Shown here piece by piece: positions 9,224-18,785 of a stretch of 64,000 bases of DNA; the stretch's first letter is position 1, and each line of letters starts with the position of its first letter. Below the pieces are notes generated by a model. The model saw only the letters and a program-made list of their open reading frames with translations, was not told where the DNA came from and did no database searches. The stretch comes from Aquimonas sp964586455 (GTDB lineage: Bacteria > Pseudomonadota > Gammaproteobacteria > Xanthomonadales > Xanthomonadaceae), in assembly GCA_964586455.1 (NCBI GenBank), contig CAZPHV010000018.1, forward strand, positions 1 to 64,000, written 5' to 3'. The position numbers and the translations under genes were made by a program.

Positions 9224-10660
9224 TCAGTCCTCGAACCCGTCGGCAAACAGCTCGGCGGCCTGCAGCTCGAAGGCGCCGACATCGCAGCGCGCGAGTCCAT
9301 CGCCGTTGCCGTCCTGCGGCCTCGCCACACCGCGCGCGTCGGTGGGCAGGCAGCGTGCAGCGTCGGCACCGTCGACCGCGAGGCTGGCGGGGTCGAAGAC
9401 CAGTACCGGCATCGGGGGCGTGTCGTCCACGCCCAATACCTGCAGGCTCACGCCCGTAGGCGTGCCCGGCAGGCCAAGACGACAGGTGGTGTCGCCGGTG
9501 TCGAGCAGGGTGCCGGTGGTGTTGGCGGCGGCTGTGCTGATTGCACAGGCATTGCCGGCCCCCACGCGTTTCGGCCCCATCGCCGAGTTCACCCACTCGA
9601 CCAGTTCGGTGAACGAGGTGGTGAGATGCGAGCCCAAGCCTGAGGCGGCGTTGTCGAAAAAGCTCAGGTGGCGAGCGAACACGCGCGCGTTCAGAAAGTT
9701 CAGCGCGCCGCCGTCGGCGGTGGCCGAGTTGTCGACGAAGCTGCTGTTCTCGATCACGACCTCCATCGAGTTCGCGCCGCTGTTGCCGCGCAGGAACAGG
9801 GCGCCGCCGGCAGAGGATCGATTGCTGCCGAAGTAGCTGCGGACAACGTGCACGCTGCAGGTCGGGCAGTCGGCGACGACGGCGCCACCGAGACCGGTGT
9901 TGCCGGCGCCGGCCTCAGGCAGGGCGATGTTGCCGGCGAACACGCTGTCGCGGATCTCGAGCGTGGACGCGACCGCCCCGTACCAGGCGATTGCAGCGCC
10001 GCGGGTCGAGCTGCCGTTGCTGAGATTGCTGAAAAAGCGCGAGGACTGCACCAGCAGCGGACCGGTCACCCACAGCGCGCCACCCACGCCCGCACCCGTG
10101 GTGGGATGCGCCGCAGCGTTGTTCTCGAAGACGCTCTCGAACACGCCGACGCTCCCCGTCGAAAGCCAGCTGACGGCGCCGCCCTCGCCTCGGGTGGTGC
10201 CAGCACCCGCAGCAAGGCAACCGCTGAAGCGCACCCGGTCGAGCAGCAGCGTGGCATTCCCGCTGCCGCCCATGTTGGCAAGGCAGCCGCCGCGACCCGT
10301 GGTGCGGCCCTGATGCAGCTCGATCCGACGCAGCGTCAGCGACGCGGAGGTCTCCATCAGGCGCAAGTCCTGCGTCGGGTCGAAGGAACGCAGCACCGGC
10401 GCGCGGCCGTTGCCGTCGATCTCGGCGACCACGTTGATCCCGGGCAGCGGGTTGAACAGCTCGATCTCGCCGTTCAGCGGATAGCTCGCGGCGAACTCGA
10501 TGCGGTGCGGCGCGCCCGCGGCACCGGCCGCATTGGCCGCCACAATCGCCGCCCGCAGCGAGCCGGGGCCCTCGTCGTTGAGGCTCGTGACCACAAAGGT
10601 CGCGGCGCCGGCGGGCAGGGACATCAGGCCGAGCAGGACGGGCATCAGCAAGCGGTGCAT
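9224..10660 (-). CDS. Exported right-handed beta-helix protein with C-terminal LFADGFE tail
   Basis: This secreted protein of 478 residues has an unknown ligand. After a signal peptide (about 1-19, ending PAGAA) comes a VVTSLNDEGPGSLRAAI segment, close to the CSLREA-type N-terminal motif found in large surface proteins. Short beta-strand repeats rich in Asn, Gly and Ser follow (for example DSVFAGNIA, ENSSFVDNSA), typical of parallel beta-helix folds related to pectate lyase and polymorphic outer-membrane proteins. The C-terminus ends AELFADGFED, a tail shared with two other genes in this window. The start is the ATG 11 bp after GGAGA. It is divergent from the yfa operon. Function unknown; a surface or secreted adhesin-like role is inference. 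Confidence 0.85.
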   Translation of the reverse strand: MHRLLMPVLLGLMSLPAGAATFVVTSLNDEGPGSLRAAIVAANAAGAAGAPHRIEFAASYPLNGEIELFNPLPGINVVAEIDGNGRAPVLRSFDPTQDLRLMETSASLTLRRIELHQGRTTGRGGCLANMGGSGNATLLLDRVRFSGCLAAGAGTTRGEGGAVSWLSTGSVGVFESVFENNAAAHPTTGAGVGGALWVTGPLLVQSSRFFSNLSNGSSTRGAAIAWYGAVASTLEIRDSVFAGNIALPEAGAGNTGLGGAVVADCPTCSVHVVRSYFGSNRSSAGGALFLRGNSGANSMEVVIENSSFVDNSATADGGALNFLNARVFARHLSFFDNAASGLGSHLTTSFTELVEWVNSAMGPKRVGAGNACAISTAAANTTGTLLDTGDTTCRLGLPGTPTGVSLQVLGVDDTPPMPVLVFDPASLAVDGADAARCLPTDARGVARPQDGNGDGLARCDVGAFELQAAELFADGFED

Positions 10661-10872
10661 GGGGGGTCTCCAGGACGGGTTCGATGTGGACACGGAGCCG
10701 ATCGCCACGGCCCGACAGGCCAGGGCGAAATCGCCAACCCCGCCCGCAAACCGCCAGATTCCGTCGCCGCCAGAGCCGGTCTGCAGCTGCACTATGCGGA
10801 GCCGCGCGGATACGTGAACATGCGCGCCAGCGGCTGCCGCTGACCCCTGCCCCCGAACCTGCGGTGCCCCCG

Positions 10873-11724
10873 ATGAAGCTCACCCTCTTCAGCCTGCTGC
10901 TGTTCTGCCTGGGCCAGGCTTTCGCGCAGGCGCAGGCGCCGAACCCGATGCCTGCGAATGCGCCCGCCCCGGCGACTGCACCCGCCGAAGCGCCCGGCGT
11001 CGACTGGCAGGGGCCGAGCGCCGGCTGGCGCGTGCATGGCCTGCTGGAGAACAACAGCGATGCCCGCGTCGCCTATCCGACCCCGCCGATCGATCGCGGC
11101 GGCCAGCGTGGGCGCAGCCTGATCGAAGGCCGCCTGCGCGGCATCGATGCCACTCGGCGCGCGCAGACGCTGGCGGTCAACGGCAACCCGCTGCCGCTGT
11201 ACACCGATGCCGAAGGCCGTTTCAGTCGGCCGTATGCGTTCGGCGCGGGCTCGAACAGCATCGCGGTGCACAGCGCCGAGGGCCAGGTACTGAAGCGCGT
11301 GCAGTTCTACGAGGCCAATCACCTGAAGACGCCAGCGCGGATCCGCATCGTTGTGGGCTGGGATGACCCCGGCGCCGAGATCGACATGCACGTGCTGACC
11401 CCTGACGGCGGCCACGCGTTCTGGGCCGCACCCGTGCTCGACAACGGCGGCGGGCTGGACGTCGACAGCGTCGACGGCCCAGGGCCTGAGGTGTTCACGA
11501 TGACCGCACCGTTGCGCGGCCGCTATTCGGTCTACGTGAACTACTGGGGCAACTACGGCGCGCAGGGCTACAACTTCAACGAAGGCAGCAATGACCGCGA
11601 TCTGATCACCACCCGGATCAGCCTGGTGTTCAACGAGAACACCGTCAACGAGCGCCGCGAGACCTTCGTGGTGCCGCTGCGCGCGATCGGCGATCTGCAG
11701 CTGATCAAGACCTTCGAGTACTGA
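10873..11724 (+). CDS. yfaP: DUF2135 protein, YfaP-like, first gene of the alpha-2-macroglobulin operon
   Basis: This exported protein of 283 residues has a clear signal peptide (MKLTLFSLLLF to AFAQA), a Pro/Ala-rich linker (about 20-45), a beta-rich domain and a C-terminal DUF2135 domain. The domain is recognisable from IRIVVGWDDPGAEIDMHVL, DPDG-like turns, the SVDGPGPEVFT segment and a YSVYVNYWGNYG core. DUF2135 proteins are encoded beside bacterial alpha-2-macroglobulins in E. coli (yfaP) and Pseudomonas (mag operon). Here it is 91 bp upstream of the DUF2138 gene and heads a five-gene run. The exact biochemical role is unknown; a periplasmic accessory of the macroglobulin is the likely reading. 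Confidence 0.88.
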   Translation: MKLTLFSLLLFCLGQAFAQAQAPNPMPANAPAPATAPAEAPGVDWQGPSAGWRVHGLLENNSDARVAYPTPPIDRGGQRGRSLIEGRLRGIDATRRAQTLAVNGNPLPLYTDAEGRFSRPYAFGAGSNSIAVHSAEGQVLKRVQFYEANHLKTPARIRIVVGWDDPGAEIDMHVLTPDGGHAFWAAPVLDNGGGLDVDSVDGPGPEVFTMTAPLRGRYSVYVNYWGNYGAQGYNFNEGSNDRDLITTRISLVFNENTVNERRETFVVPLRAIGDLQLIKTFEY

Positions 11725-11815
11725 TCGCGGCCGCGCGGGTCGAACCCTGCGACGGCGGGCAATCTCCACTCCCGCACTCCCCCGGAGCCCAGGCTCCACA
11801 GATGGCCATGCACCC

Positions 11816-13534
11816 ATGTCGACCCCAGCGCCTGATGCTCCAACCTCGCCACCTGCCGGTGCCACGCCCTGGCCGAATCGGCTGCGGCGCGCGGTGCTGC
11901 CGATCCTCTGGCTGCTGCCCATCGCAGCCCTGGGCTGGGTCGGTTGGCATCACTGGCAGGCGGCCCAGCGCGAAGTCTGGCGCGGTCAGGCGCCGCTGGC
12001 CTTTGACCCGCAGCGGCCGGATGCGCTGATCGAATCGGAATCACTGGCCGCGCTGCCGCGCGATCTGCTGCGGGTGCCCCTGCTGCGTGATCTGCTCAGC
12101 GAGGATTTCGTCTTCTACTACGAGGGCAATGCGGATCGACTTGGCGTGGTCGGCGCGCTGCGGCGCATCGCCTATGAGCACAAGCTGGAGCTGGGCGATC
12201 ACCTTGTTGCCGAGTTGCTCGATCAGCCCTCGCAGCTGGCGCTGTGGCGCAGCCAGGACGGGCGTCTCGACCACGCTCTGCTCAGCCTGCGTCGCGGTGC
12301 CTTGGCCAGTGCGCTGGAACTGCTGGCGCCGGTGGCGCAGAAGGATGCCCAGCTGCAACAGGTCACCAATCTGGAAATCGACGGCCAGCGCGTGCCGGTC
12401 TACCGGCTGCGCTTCGGCTGGCAGCGCGCCCTGCTGTTCGCCGGTCACGGCGAGCGCCTGCGTGTGCTGGTGTCGCCGCGTCTGGTCACCGCGCACGGCG
12501 ATCTCGACGAGGCCTATGCGATCTTGAGCGCCGCACTGGCGCAAGACGAGCTCGCACTGCCCGCACGCTTTGCCCTGAACCCGAGCAGCGCCCGCCATCG
12601 GCTGGTGCTGAGCGCCGACTACCTCGCGCTGGGCTACGGGCGCCTGCTGCCGCAGCTGGCCGGCCTTCGCTTCGAACTGCGCGGCAGCCAGTGGCAGAGC
12701 TTTGTTGCGTTGAACGAAGTCAGCGCGAACGAACTCGACTTCAACGCGCTGTGGCAGGCCGCACCCATCGGTGCGGCCGCCTGCGCGGCGGTGCCGGTTT
12801 CGGCTGACACCCTGCAGGCCCTGTTGCGCGCCTTCGAGCGTCGCGAGGCCCTGCCGGAGGCACTGGTGAGTCGTCTTGGCGGGCCGGCGGCGGTGTGCTG
12901 GTACCCGAACTCGCGGCTGCTGAGTCCCTTGCTGATCAGCCGTCTGCAGCCCGCCGCTCAGGGCAGCGCCAACGATCCCGCCGCACTGGATGCCGCGCTG
13001 GCCACCGCGTTCGAGACCTACATCGGAAACCCCGAGCGCGAGGCCGGTGGCAAGCGTTGGCCGGTGCGCGTGCTTGAGGGCGCCGGTGGCCCACGCTGGC
13101 AGCGCGCGGTCGCTTCGAACTTCGGTCTGCTGCCGCGCGCCGAAGCCGGCGACGGCGAGCCCAAAGCTGCGCCGGCCTTCTTCCGGGTCGCACTGGCACG
13201 CCACGGTGAGCACCTTCTGTTCTCGCTCGACGCCCGCCTCGTCGAGCAGGCCCAGGCCACGCTGGAGCGACGCTATCCGCCACTGGCAGAACAGTTGCCG
13301 CGCGGCCCAGTGCCGCTGTACCTGGCGCCCGCGCATCTCGCCCAGCTGGCCGAACAGGAAGCCCTGATCGGGCTGCCGATGGAACTGCAGCCGGTCTTCC
13401 ACAACGCGGCACAGACGCATCTGCTGCCCAAGCTCAAGGCGGCAGCCGGACATGCGCCACTGGCGCTGCGTCTGGACGAAGCACGCGCCGATGCCGCCTG
13501 GAGCTGGCAAGCGGTGCGCTGGGAAACGCTGTGA
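11816..13534 (+). CDS. yfaA: DUF2138 membrane-anchored protein, YfaA-like
   Basis: This protein of 572 residues has one N-terminal membrane helix (about 27-45, VLPILWLLPIAALGWVGW) and a large, presumably periplasmic, domain. It matches the DUF2138/YfaA family in length, topology and operon position; landmarks are DALIESESLAALPRDLLRVP near the start of the soluble part and RRYPPLAEQLP near the end. The stop overlaps the GTG start of the next gene. The family is known only as part of the yfa/mag macroglobulin operon, where several partners form an inner-membrane complex in Pseudomonas. No enzymatic motif is visible. Confidence 0.87.
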   Translation: MSTPAPDAPTSPPAGATPWPNRLRRAVLPILWLLPIAALGWVGWHHWQAAQREVWRGQAPLAFDPQRPDALIESESLAALPRDLLRVPLLRDLLSEDFVFYYEGNADRLGVVGALRRIAYEHKLELGDHLVAELLDQPSQLALWRSQDGRLDHALLSLRRGALASALELLAPVAQKDAQLQQVTNLEIDGQRVPVYRLRFGWQRALLFAGHGERLRVLVSPRLVTAHGDLDEAYAILSAALAQDELALPARFALNPSSARHRLVLSADYLALGYGRLLPQLAGLRFELRGSQWQSFVALNEVSANELDFNALWQAAPIGAAACAAVPVSADTLQALLRAFERREALPEALVSRLGGPAAVCWYPNSRLLSPLLISRLQPAAQGSANDPAALDAALATAFETYIGNPEREAGGKRWPVRVLEGAGGPRWQRAVASNFGLLPRAEAGDGEPKAAPAFFRVALARHGEHLLFSLDARLVEQAQATLERRYPPLAEQLPRGPVPLYLAPAHLAQLAEQEALIGLPMELQPVFHNAAQTHLLPKLKAAAGHAPLALRLDEARADAAWSWQAVRWETL

Positions 13535-14187
13535 ATCGACGCGACTGTCTGCAGCTGCTGGCCGCGGGCGCAAGCGCCCTGCTGCCGGGCTGGGCGGCAG
13601 CGAACGCAGCGGCTTCCGAGGCCTTTCTCGACCCGGCACAGAGCCGCGTCTTCCGCGCCTGGTTTGTGCGGATCGTGAACGAACAGCTGCGCCAGGGCCC
13701 CAGCCCGCGCTGGCAGCAGCAGGACTGCGCCGGCCTGGTGCGCTTCGCCGCCAACGAGGCGCTGAAAGTCCACGATGGCGCCTGGCTGCGCAGCATGGGC
13801 ATGAGCCATGCCGATCTGCCGCCCGAGCTCGATCTGCAGCCGGCACAGCGCCAGCTCGCGCAGCACTGGCAGCAGGGCGGCGGTGAGACCGGCGCCTACG
13901 TCAGCGCGATCGGTCTGGTCCAGCACAACTGCGTTGCCATCGGCCGCGACGTGCAGCGGGCCGCGCCTGCCGACCTGCTGTTCTTCGATCAGGGCGACGC
14001 CCAGCACCTGATGATCTGGATGGGCCGTTACATCGCATACCACACCGGCAGCAGCAGCGCGCAGGACAACGGCCTGCGCCGGCTCAGCCTGGCCGAACTC
14101 ATGCAATGGAAGGACACACGGTGGATACCGGACGCCCACAACCCCAACTTCGCCGGGGTCTACCGGCTGCACTGGCTGCGCGCATGA
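13531..14187 (+). CDS. yfaT: DUF1175 protein, YfaT-like, with NlpC/P60-like Cys motif
   Basis: This exported protein of 218 residues uses a GTG start that overlaps the previous stop. The N-terminus MNRRDCLQLLAAG has a twin-Arg followed by a hydrophobic core, so Tat export is possible. The DUF1175 core contains QQDCAGLVRFAANEA with Cys66, and later DLLFFDQGDAQHLMIWMG and IAYHTG with candidate His residues. This Cys/His arrangement is like NlpC/P60 cysteine peptidases (DCSGLV then H). I infer a peptidase or amidase-like fold; activity is unproven. It overlaps the macroglobulin start by four bases, so the two are translationally coupled. Confidence 0.88.
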   Translation: MNRRDCLQLLAAGASALLPGWAAANAAASEAFLDPAQSRVFRAWFVRIVNEQLRQGPSPRWQQQDCAGLVRFAANEALKVHDGAWLRSMGMSHADLPPELDLQPAQRQLAQHWQQGGGETGAYVSAIGLVQHNCVAIGRDVQRAAPADLLFFDQGDAQHLMIWMGRYIAYHTGSSSAQDNGLRRLSLAELMQWKDTRWIPDAHNPNFAGVYRLHWLRA

Positions 14188-17100
14188 GCGGCCATTTCTC
14201 AAGTACAGCGCTGCGCAGTCTGCTGGCCTGCGTGCTGCTGCTCGGTGCGATCGCCGCGCAGGCGCAGCCGCAGGACATCGGCGAGCCCGGCCGCTACACG
14301 CCCGAGCCCGGCGAGCAGTTCTTCCTGCTGGCCGACAGCAGCTTCGGCAGCGACGAGACCGCGCGCGTGCGGCTGGAAGCGCCGGGTCGCGACTACCGAC
14401 GCTATGTGATGGAGCCCTATGGCGGCGTCGACATCCGCGTCTACCGCGTCGACAAGCCGCTGGAGTTCCTGCGCCGGCAGAAAAACCTGCACCGCATTCG
14501 CGTCGACAGCGCTTTCCGCGGCGAAGGTCTGTCCAATGCGCTGGCCTATCTGTGGGACCACTGGTATCAGAGCTCGCGCCGCGCCATGCAGCGCAGCTTT
14601 GCCTACGAGGCCCGGCGCCAGGTCACCGCCGAGTTGCCTGAGCTCAAGCTCGGCAACAGCATCCGCCAGCCGACGACCTTCCTGCCGCAGCCGCAGTACA
14701 ACCCGATCCCCGGGCTGCCCCTGGTCAGCCAGTTCCGCTATCCGCTGTGGGAGGCCGAGCCGATCAAGCCGCCGGCGGATACCCAGCTCAGCGGTTCGTC
14801 CAGCCACTTCATCCAGCCCAAGCCCGGCAATATCGAGATCCCGGTCGGCCAGCTCGCGCCCGGCCTCTACGTGGTCGAGGCCCTGATCGGCAGCTACCGC
14901 GCGACCACGGTGCTGTTCGTCGCCGACACCGTGGCGATCACCAAGATCGCCGGCAACGAGCTGCTGGTGTGGACCGCGCACAAGCGCGAGGGCACGGCCG
15001 TGGCCGGCAGCGAGCTGCTGTGGACCGACGGCCTCGGCGTGCTCAGCCAGGGCCGCAGCGATCAGGACGGCCTGCTGCGGCTGGATCACGTCAGCCCCGA
15101 GCGCTCCTATGTGCTCGGCCAGGACCCGGCCGGTGGCGTGTTCGTGTCGGAAAACTTCTACTACGACAGCGAGATCTACGACACCAAGCTGTATGCCTTC
15201 ACCGACCGCCCGCTGTACCGGCCCGGCGACTGGGTCGAGGTCAAGATCCTCGGCCGCCACTTCACCGCGGCGCGGGATTCGCAGCGCGCCGCCGATGCAC
15301 CGATCGAGCTGGCCGTGATCGACGCGCTCGGCAGCCAGCTGCAGAACCTGCGGCTCGACTTCCGCGGTGAAGGCGGTGCGCAGGCGCGCTTCCAGCTGCC
15401 CGCGGGCGCGGTGGCCGGCGGCTATGAGCTGCGTTTCGTCTACCGCGAACAGCTCTACAGCGCGGCCTTCCGCGTGGCCGAGTACATCAAGCCGCATTTC
15501 GAGATCGTTCTGGATCTGGACAAGACCGAGCACGGCACCGGTGAGCCGGTGCGCGGGAAGCTGTCGCTGCTGTATCCCGACGGCTCGCCGGTGGTCGACG
15601 CGCATGTACAGCTCAGCCTGCGCTCGCAGCAGCTCAGCATGATCGACAACGAGCTGCAGTACCTCGGCCAGTTCCCGGTGCAGCTCAGCAGCAGCGAGCT
15701 GCGCACCGATGCCCAGGGCCAGGCGGTGATCGAGCTGCCCGCGGCCACTGAGCCCAGCCGCTACCTGCTCAGCCTGTTCGCCAGCGATGGCGCTGCCTAT
15801 CGCGTGCGCAGCAGCCGCGAGATACTGATCGAGCGTGGCGCCGATCGCTATCGCCTCGAAGCCGCGCGCCGCTTCAGCAGCGTCGGCGACAGCGTGCGCT
15901 TCCGCTTCGAGCGCGAAGCCGCCGGCGACGTGCCGGTGCAGGCCCCGCAGCACTACACCTGGCTGCGTCTGGAAGACCGTAGCAGCGGCCGCGCCGAGCT
16001 GCCCGCCGGCAGCCAGGGCTTCGAGCTGCGCCTGCCGCGGCCCGGCAACTACAGCCTGCATCTGCGCGATGCCAAGGGTCAGATTCTCGGCGCGACCTCA
16101 CACGCGGTCAGCGGCCCCGGTCAGCGCGCCGGCGCCGGCAGCATCGAGATCGTTCTGGACCAGCGCGAATACCTGCCCGGCGCCACCGCCGAGGCGCTGA
16201 TCACCTTTCCTGAGCCAGTCGATGAAGCCCTGCTGACGCTGGAGCGCGATCGTGTCGAAGCGACCGCCCTGATCAGCCGTGGTGGCGCCTGGCTCAGCGC
16301 CGAGCGACTCAACGAGGCCCAGTACCGGGTGCGGATTCCGGTGGATGCACAGTTCGCGCCGAACCTGACCTTCTCGGCCCTGTACACCCGCGGCGGTGAG
16401 TACAGCTTCCAGAACGCCGGGATCGTGGTGCGCATGCCTTCGATCGAGCTCAGCATCGAGCCCGAGCGCGAGCTGTACCGCCCGGGCGAGGAAGTGGTGC
16501 TGAACTTCCAGGCCCAGCGCGACGGTCGACCGCTGCGCGCGCGGCTCAGCGTGTCCGTGGTCGACGAGATGATCTATGTGCTGCAGCCGGAGATCGCGCC
16601 GGCCATCGGCGAGTTCTTCTACCACCCGCGCCGCAACAACGTGCGCACCAGCGCCAGCCTGGCCTTCATCAGCTACGACGTGGCGCTGCCAGGAAAGCCG
16701 GGCGCGCCGCCGGCGGCCAATCGCAGCGAGCGTGGCGTCAAGGTGCTGGAGCGCCCGCGTCGCGAAGAAGTCGACACCGCGGCCTGGGCGCCGGATCTGG
16801 TTACCGATGCGCAGGGGCGCGCGCAGCTGCGCTTCCGCATGCCCGACTCGCTGGCGCGCTGGCGCATCACCGCGCGCGCGATCGATGCCGAAGGCCTGGT
16901 CGGTCAGCGTCGTGGTTTCATCCGCTCCGAGCAGCCGCTGTACCTGAAGTGGAGCGGGCCGACCCGCTTCCGCGCGGGTGATGCGCCGCAGCTGGGCGTG
17001 CTCGCCTTCAACCAGGGCAGCGCGTCGCAGACCGTCGAACTGGTGCGCGACTGGCAGGGCAGCCAGCAGCGCAGCCGCCACGCGCTGCAGCGCGGTGCGA

Positions 17101-18785
17101 ACTATCTGCCGCTGGAAGACTTCGAACTCGGCGACGGCGGCGAACTCAAGCTCGGCCTCGCCACGGCTGCCGGTGAGCGCGGCGATGCCATTGCGCTGCA
17201 GCTCGCAGCGGCACCCGTGAGCTGGCAGGCGCAGGCCAGTCTGAGCCTTACGTCCACAGGAACATCGACGCCGCTCAATCTGCCCGCCGACGCCAACAGC
17301 ATCGAGCTTGCCCTGGCGGGCGATCGCGACAGTCTGTTCCGCGGCGTACTCGATGGTCTGATCGACTACCCCTGGGGCTGTGTCGAGCAGACCGCCAGCC
17401 GCCTGCTGCCGCTGGCACTCGCCTGGCCCAGCCTGCAGCAAACCAGCCCGGCGCAGGCCGATCGCCTGCGGCTGTCGATGCAGGACAGCCGGCTGCGACT
17501 GATGCACATGGCCGGCCCGCAGGCGCGCTTCGGCTGGTGGGGCAACGAGGCATCGCCCGACGCGTTCCTGACGGCGTATGCCTACTACGCCGACCTGCAC
17601 GCCAGCCGCGCGCTCGGCATCGCGCTGCCAGCCGACCACGCCGAGCGCGCACTGCAGCTTTACAGCGAACAGACGCGGCAGCTGCCGGCGCTGCAGCGGA
17701 TGCTGGTGCTCGATTTCCTGCAGGGCATGGGCGTGCCGGTGCGCTCCTTGCTGGAAGGCGCACTGGCCGATCTGCCTGCGCCGGCCTCGCCCAAGCCCGA
17801 GTCGAACGCTGAGCGCGACGACAGAAGTGTGATCGACAGTCTGGACAGCCTGCCCTTCGTCGAGGCCTCGACCAGCAGCGATGACGCTGCCCTGCTGCTC
17901 GGCCTGCAGCTGGCGAAGGAGGTAGGCGCCAGCGTTCCGACCGCGCTCGCCGAGCGCGCGACGGCGGCGCAGCAACGGTTGCACACCTCCGAGTTGCCCT
18001 TGCTGCGCGCTCTGCGCGTGCGCCTCGGGCATGCGTCAGGCGCAGAACAGGTCGGTTTGTTGCGTGATCTGGGGCCGCAGACTGCGACCTTCGAACGTGC
18101 CATCGCGCTGGCTTGGCTGCATGCGGCGCTGCCGCTGCAGAGCGCGGCATCGAACCTGCCCAGCCCGGGGCCGGGTTGGCAGCGCATCGAAGGCGGGCTC
18201 ACGCCGCGCTGGCGCTGGACGCAGATCGCACCGCCGTCCTCCCTGGAGTTGCAGGGCAGCATCGAGTCCGCGCTCAGTGCGCAGCTGAGCTATCGCAGCG
18301 AAAGCGTCCAGGGCGACGCGCTGGGCCTGAAGCTCACGCGCCGCCTGTGGAAACTGGTGCCTGGCGAGAACGCTTTCCAGTTCAGTCTGAGCGCGGTGGC
18401 GGCCGGCGAGCCGCTGTCGGCCAGTGCGCTGTATCTGGACCAGATTGAGCTCGACCACAGCGGTGAAGCCCTGCGCTACGGCCTCGTCGAAGTGCCGCTG
18501 CCGCCGGGCGCGGATGTCGAGCGCACCACCTGGGGCCTGGAACTGGTCGCCGGCCCCGGCGGTGTCGCCGCGCCGCAGCTGGAGCGCGCACGCCACGAGC
18601 CGGGTGAGCAAAGCTATGCGCTGCCGGTCGAACTGCTGCAGGGCAAGCTGCAGTTCAATCACCTGATCCGTTTCTCGCAGCGCGGCGAGTTCCAGCTGCC
18701 GCCGGCGCGCTATCAGCGCATGTACCAGCCAGCAGATCAGGCCTGGGAGATCGAGCCCGCCCTGTCCACGGTGCGGGTCGATTGA
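14184..18785 (+). CDS. yfaS: Bacterial alpha-2-macroglobulin with intact thioester motif
   Basis: This large periplasmic or membrane-associated protease-trapping protein has 1533 residues. A signal peptide (about 13-33, ending AAQAQ) is followed by macroglobulin-like beta domains with the family landmark FTDRPLYRPGD, a bait-region-containing middle and the MG7 landmark SVVDEMIYVLQ. The complement-like domain has the thioester motif GCVEQT at Cys1066, then alpha/alpha barrel repeats. No lipobox is visible, so it is probably soluble or held by its partners. In E. coli YfaS and Pseudomonas MagD the thioester is, to my knowledge, missing, whereas YfhM has it, so this protein combines yfa-type context with a thioester. 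It overlaps both flanking genes. The likely role is defence against foreign proteases entering the periplasm. Confidence 0.93.
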   Translation: MSGHFSSTALRSLLACVLLLGAIAAQAQPQDIGEPGRYTPEPGEQFFLLADSSFGSDETARVRLEAPGRDYRRYVMEPYGGVDIRVYRVDKPLEFLRRQKNLHRIRVDSAFRGEGLSNALAYLWDHWYQSSRRAMQRSFAYEARRQVTAELPELKLGNSIRQPTTFLPQPQYNPIPGLPLVSQFRYPLWEAEPIKPPADTQLSGSSSHFIQPKPGNIEIPVGQLAPGLYVVEALIGSYRATTVLFVADTVAITKIAGNELLVWTAHKREGTAVAGSELLWTDGLGVLSQGRSDQDGLLRLDHVSPERSYVLGQDPAGGVFVSENFYYDSEIYDTKLYAFTDRPLYRPGDWVEVKILGRHFTAARDSQRAADAPIELAVIDALGSQLQNLRLDFRGEGGAQARFQLPAGAVAGGYELRFVYREQLYSAAFRVAEYIKPHFEIVLDLDKTEHGTGEPVRGKLSLLYPDGSPVVDAHVQLSLRSQQLSMIDNELQYLGQFPVQLSSSELRTDAQGQAVIELPAATEPSRYLLSLFASDGAAYRVRSSREILIERGADRYRLEAARRFSSVGDSVRFRFEREAAGDVPVQAPQHYTWLRLEDRSSGRAELPAGSQGFELRLPRPGNYSLHLRDAKGQILGATSHAVSGPGQRAGAGSIEIVLDQREYLPGATAEALITFPEPVDEALLTLERDRVEATALISRGGAWLSAERLNEAQYRVRIPVDAQFAPNLTFSALYTRGGEYSFQNAGIVVRMPSIELSIEPERELYRPGEEVVLNFQAQRDGRPLRARLSVSVVDEMIYVLQPEIAPAIGEFFYHPRRNNVRTSASLAFISYDVALPGKPGAPPAANRSERGVKVLERPRREEVDTAAWAPDLVTDAQGRAQLRFRMPDSLARWRITARAIDAEGLVGQRRGFIRSEQPLYLKWSGPTRFRAGDAPQLGVLAFNQGSASQTVELVRDWQGSQQRSRHALQRGANYLPLEDFELGDGGELKLGLATAAGERGDAIALQLAAAPVSWQAQASLSLTSTGTSTPLNLPADANSIELALAGDRDSLFRGVLDGLIDYPWGCVEQTASRLLPLALAWPSLQQTSPAQADRLRLSMQDSRLRLMHMAGPQARFGWWGNEASPDAFLTAYAYYADLHASRALGIALPADHAERALQLYSEQTRQLPALQRMLVLDFLQGMGVPVRSLLEGALADLPAPASPKPESNAERDDRSVIDSLDSLPFVEASTSSDDAALLLGLQLAKEVGASVPTALAERATAAQQRLHTSELPLLRALRVRLGHASGAEQVGLLRDLGPQTATFERAIALAWLHAALPLQSAASNLPSPGPGWQRIEGGLTPRWRWTQIAPPSSLELQGSIESALSAQLSYRSESVQGDALGLKLTRRLWKLVPGENAFQFSLSAVAAGEPLSASALYLDQIELDHSGEALRYGLVEVPLPPGADVERTTWGLELVAGPGGVAAPQLERARHEPGEQSYALPVELLQGKLQFNHLIRFSQRGEFQLPPARYQRMYQPADQAWEIEPALSTVRVD

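Noticed and set aside
12041..13846. Minus-strand open frame of 601 codons
   Set aside because: Antisense to the yfaA and yfaT genes. No recognisable domain; composition is that of a shadow frame.
16098..18032. Minus-strand open frame of 644 codons (and 14199-16061)
   Set aside because: Antisense to the macroglobulin gene, low-complexity and without motifs.
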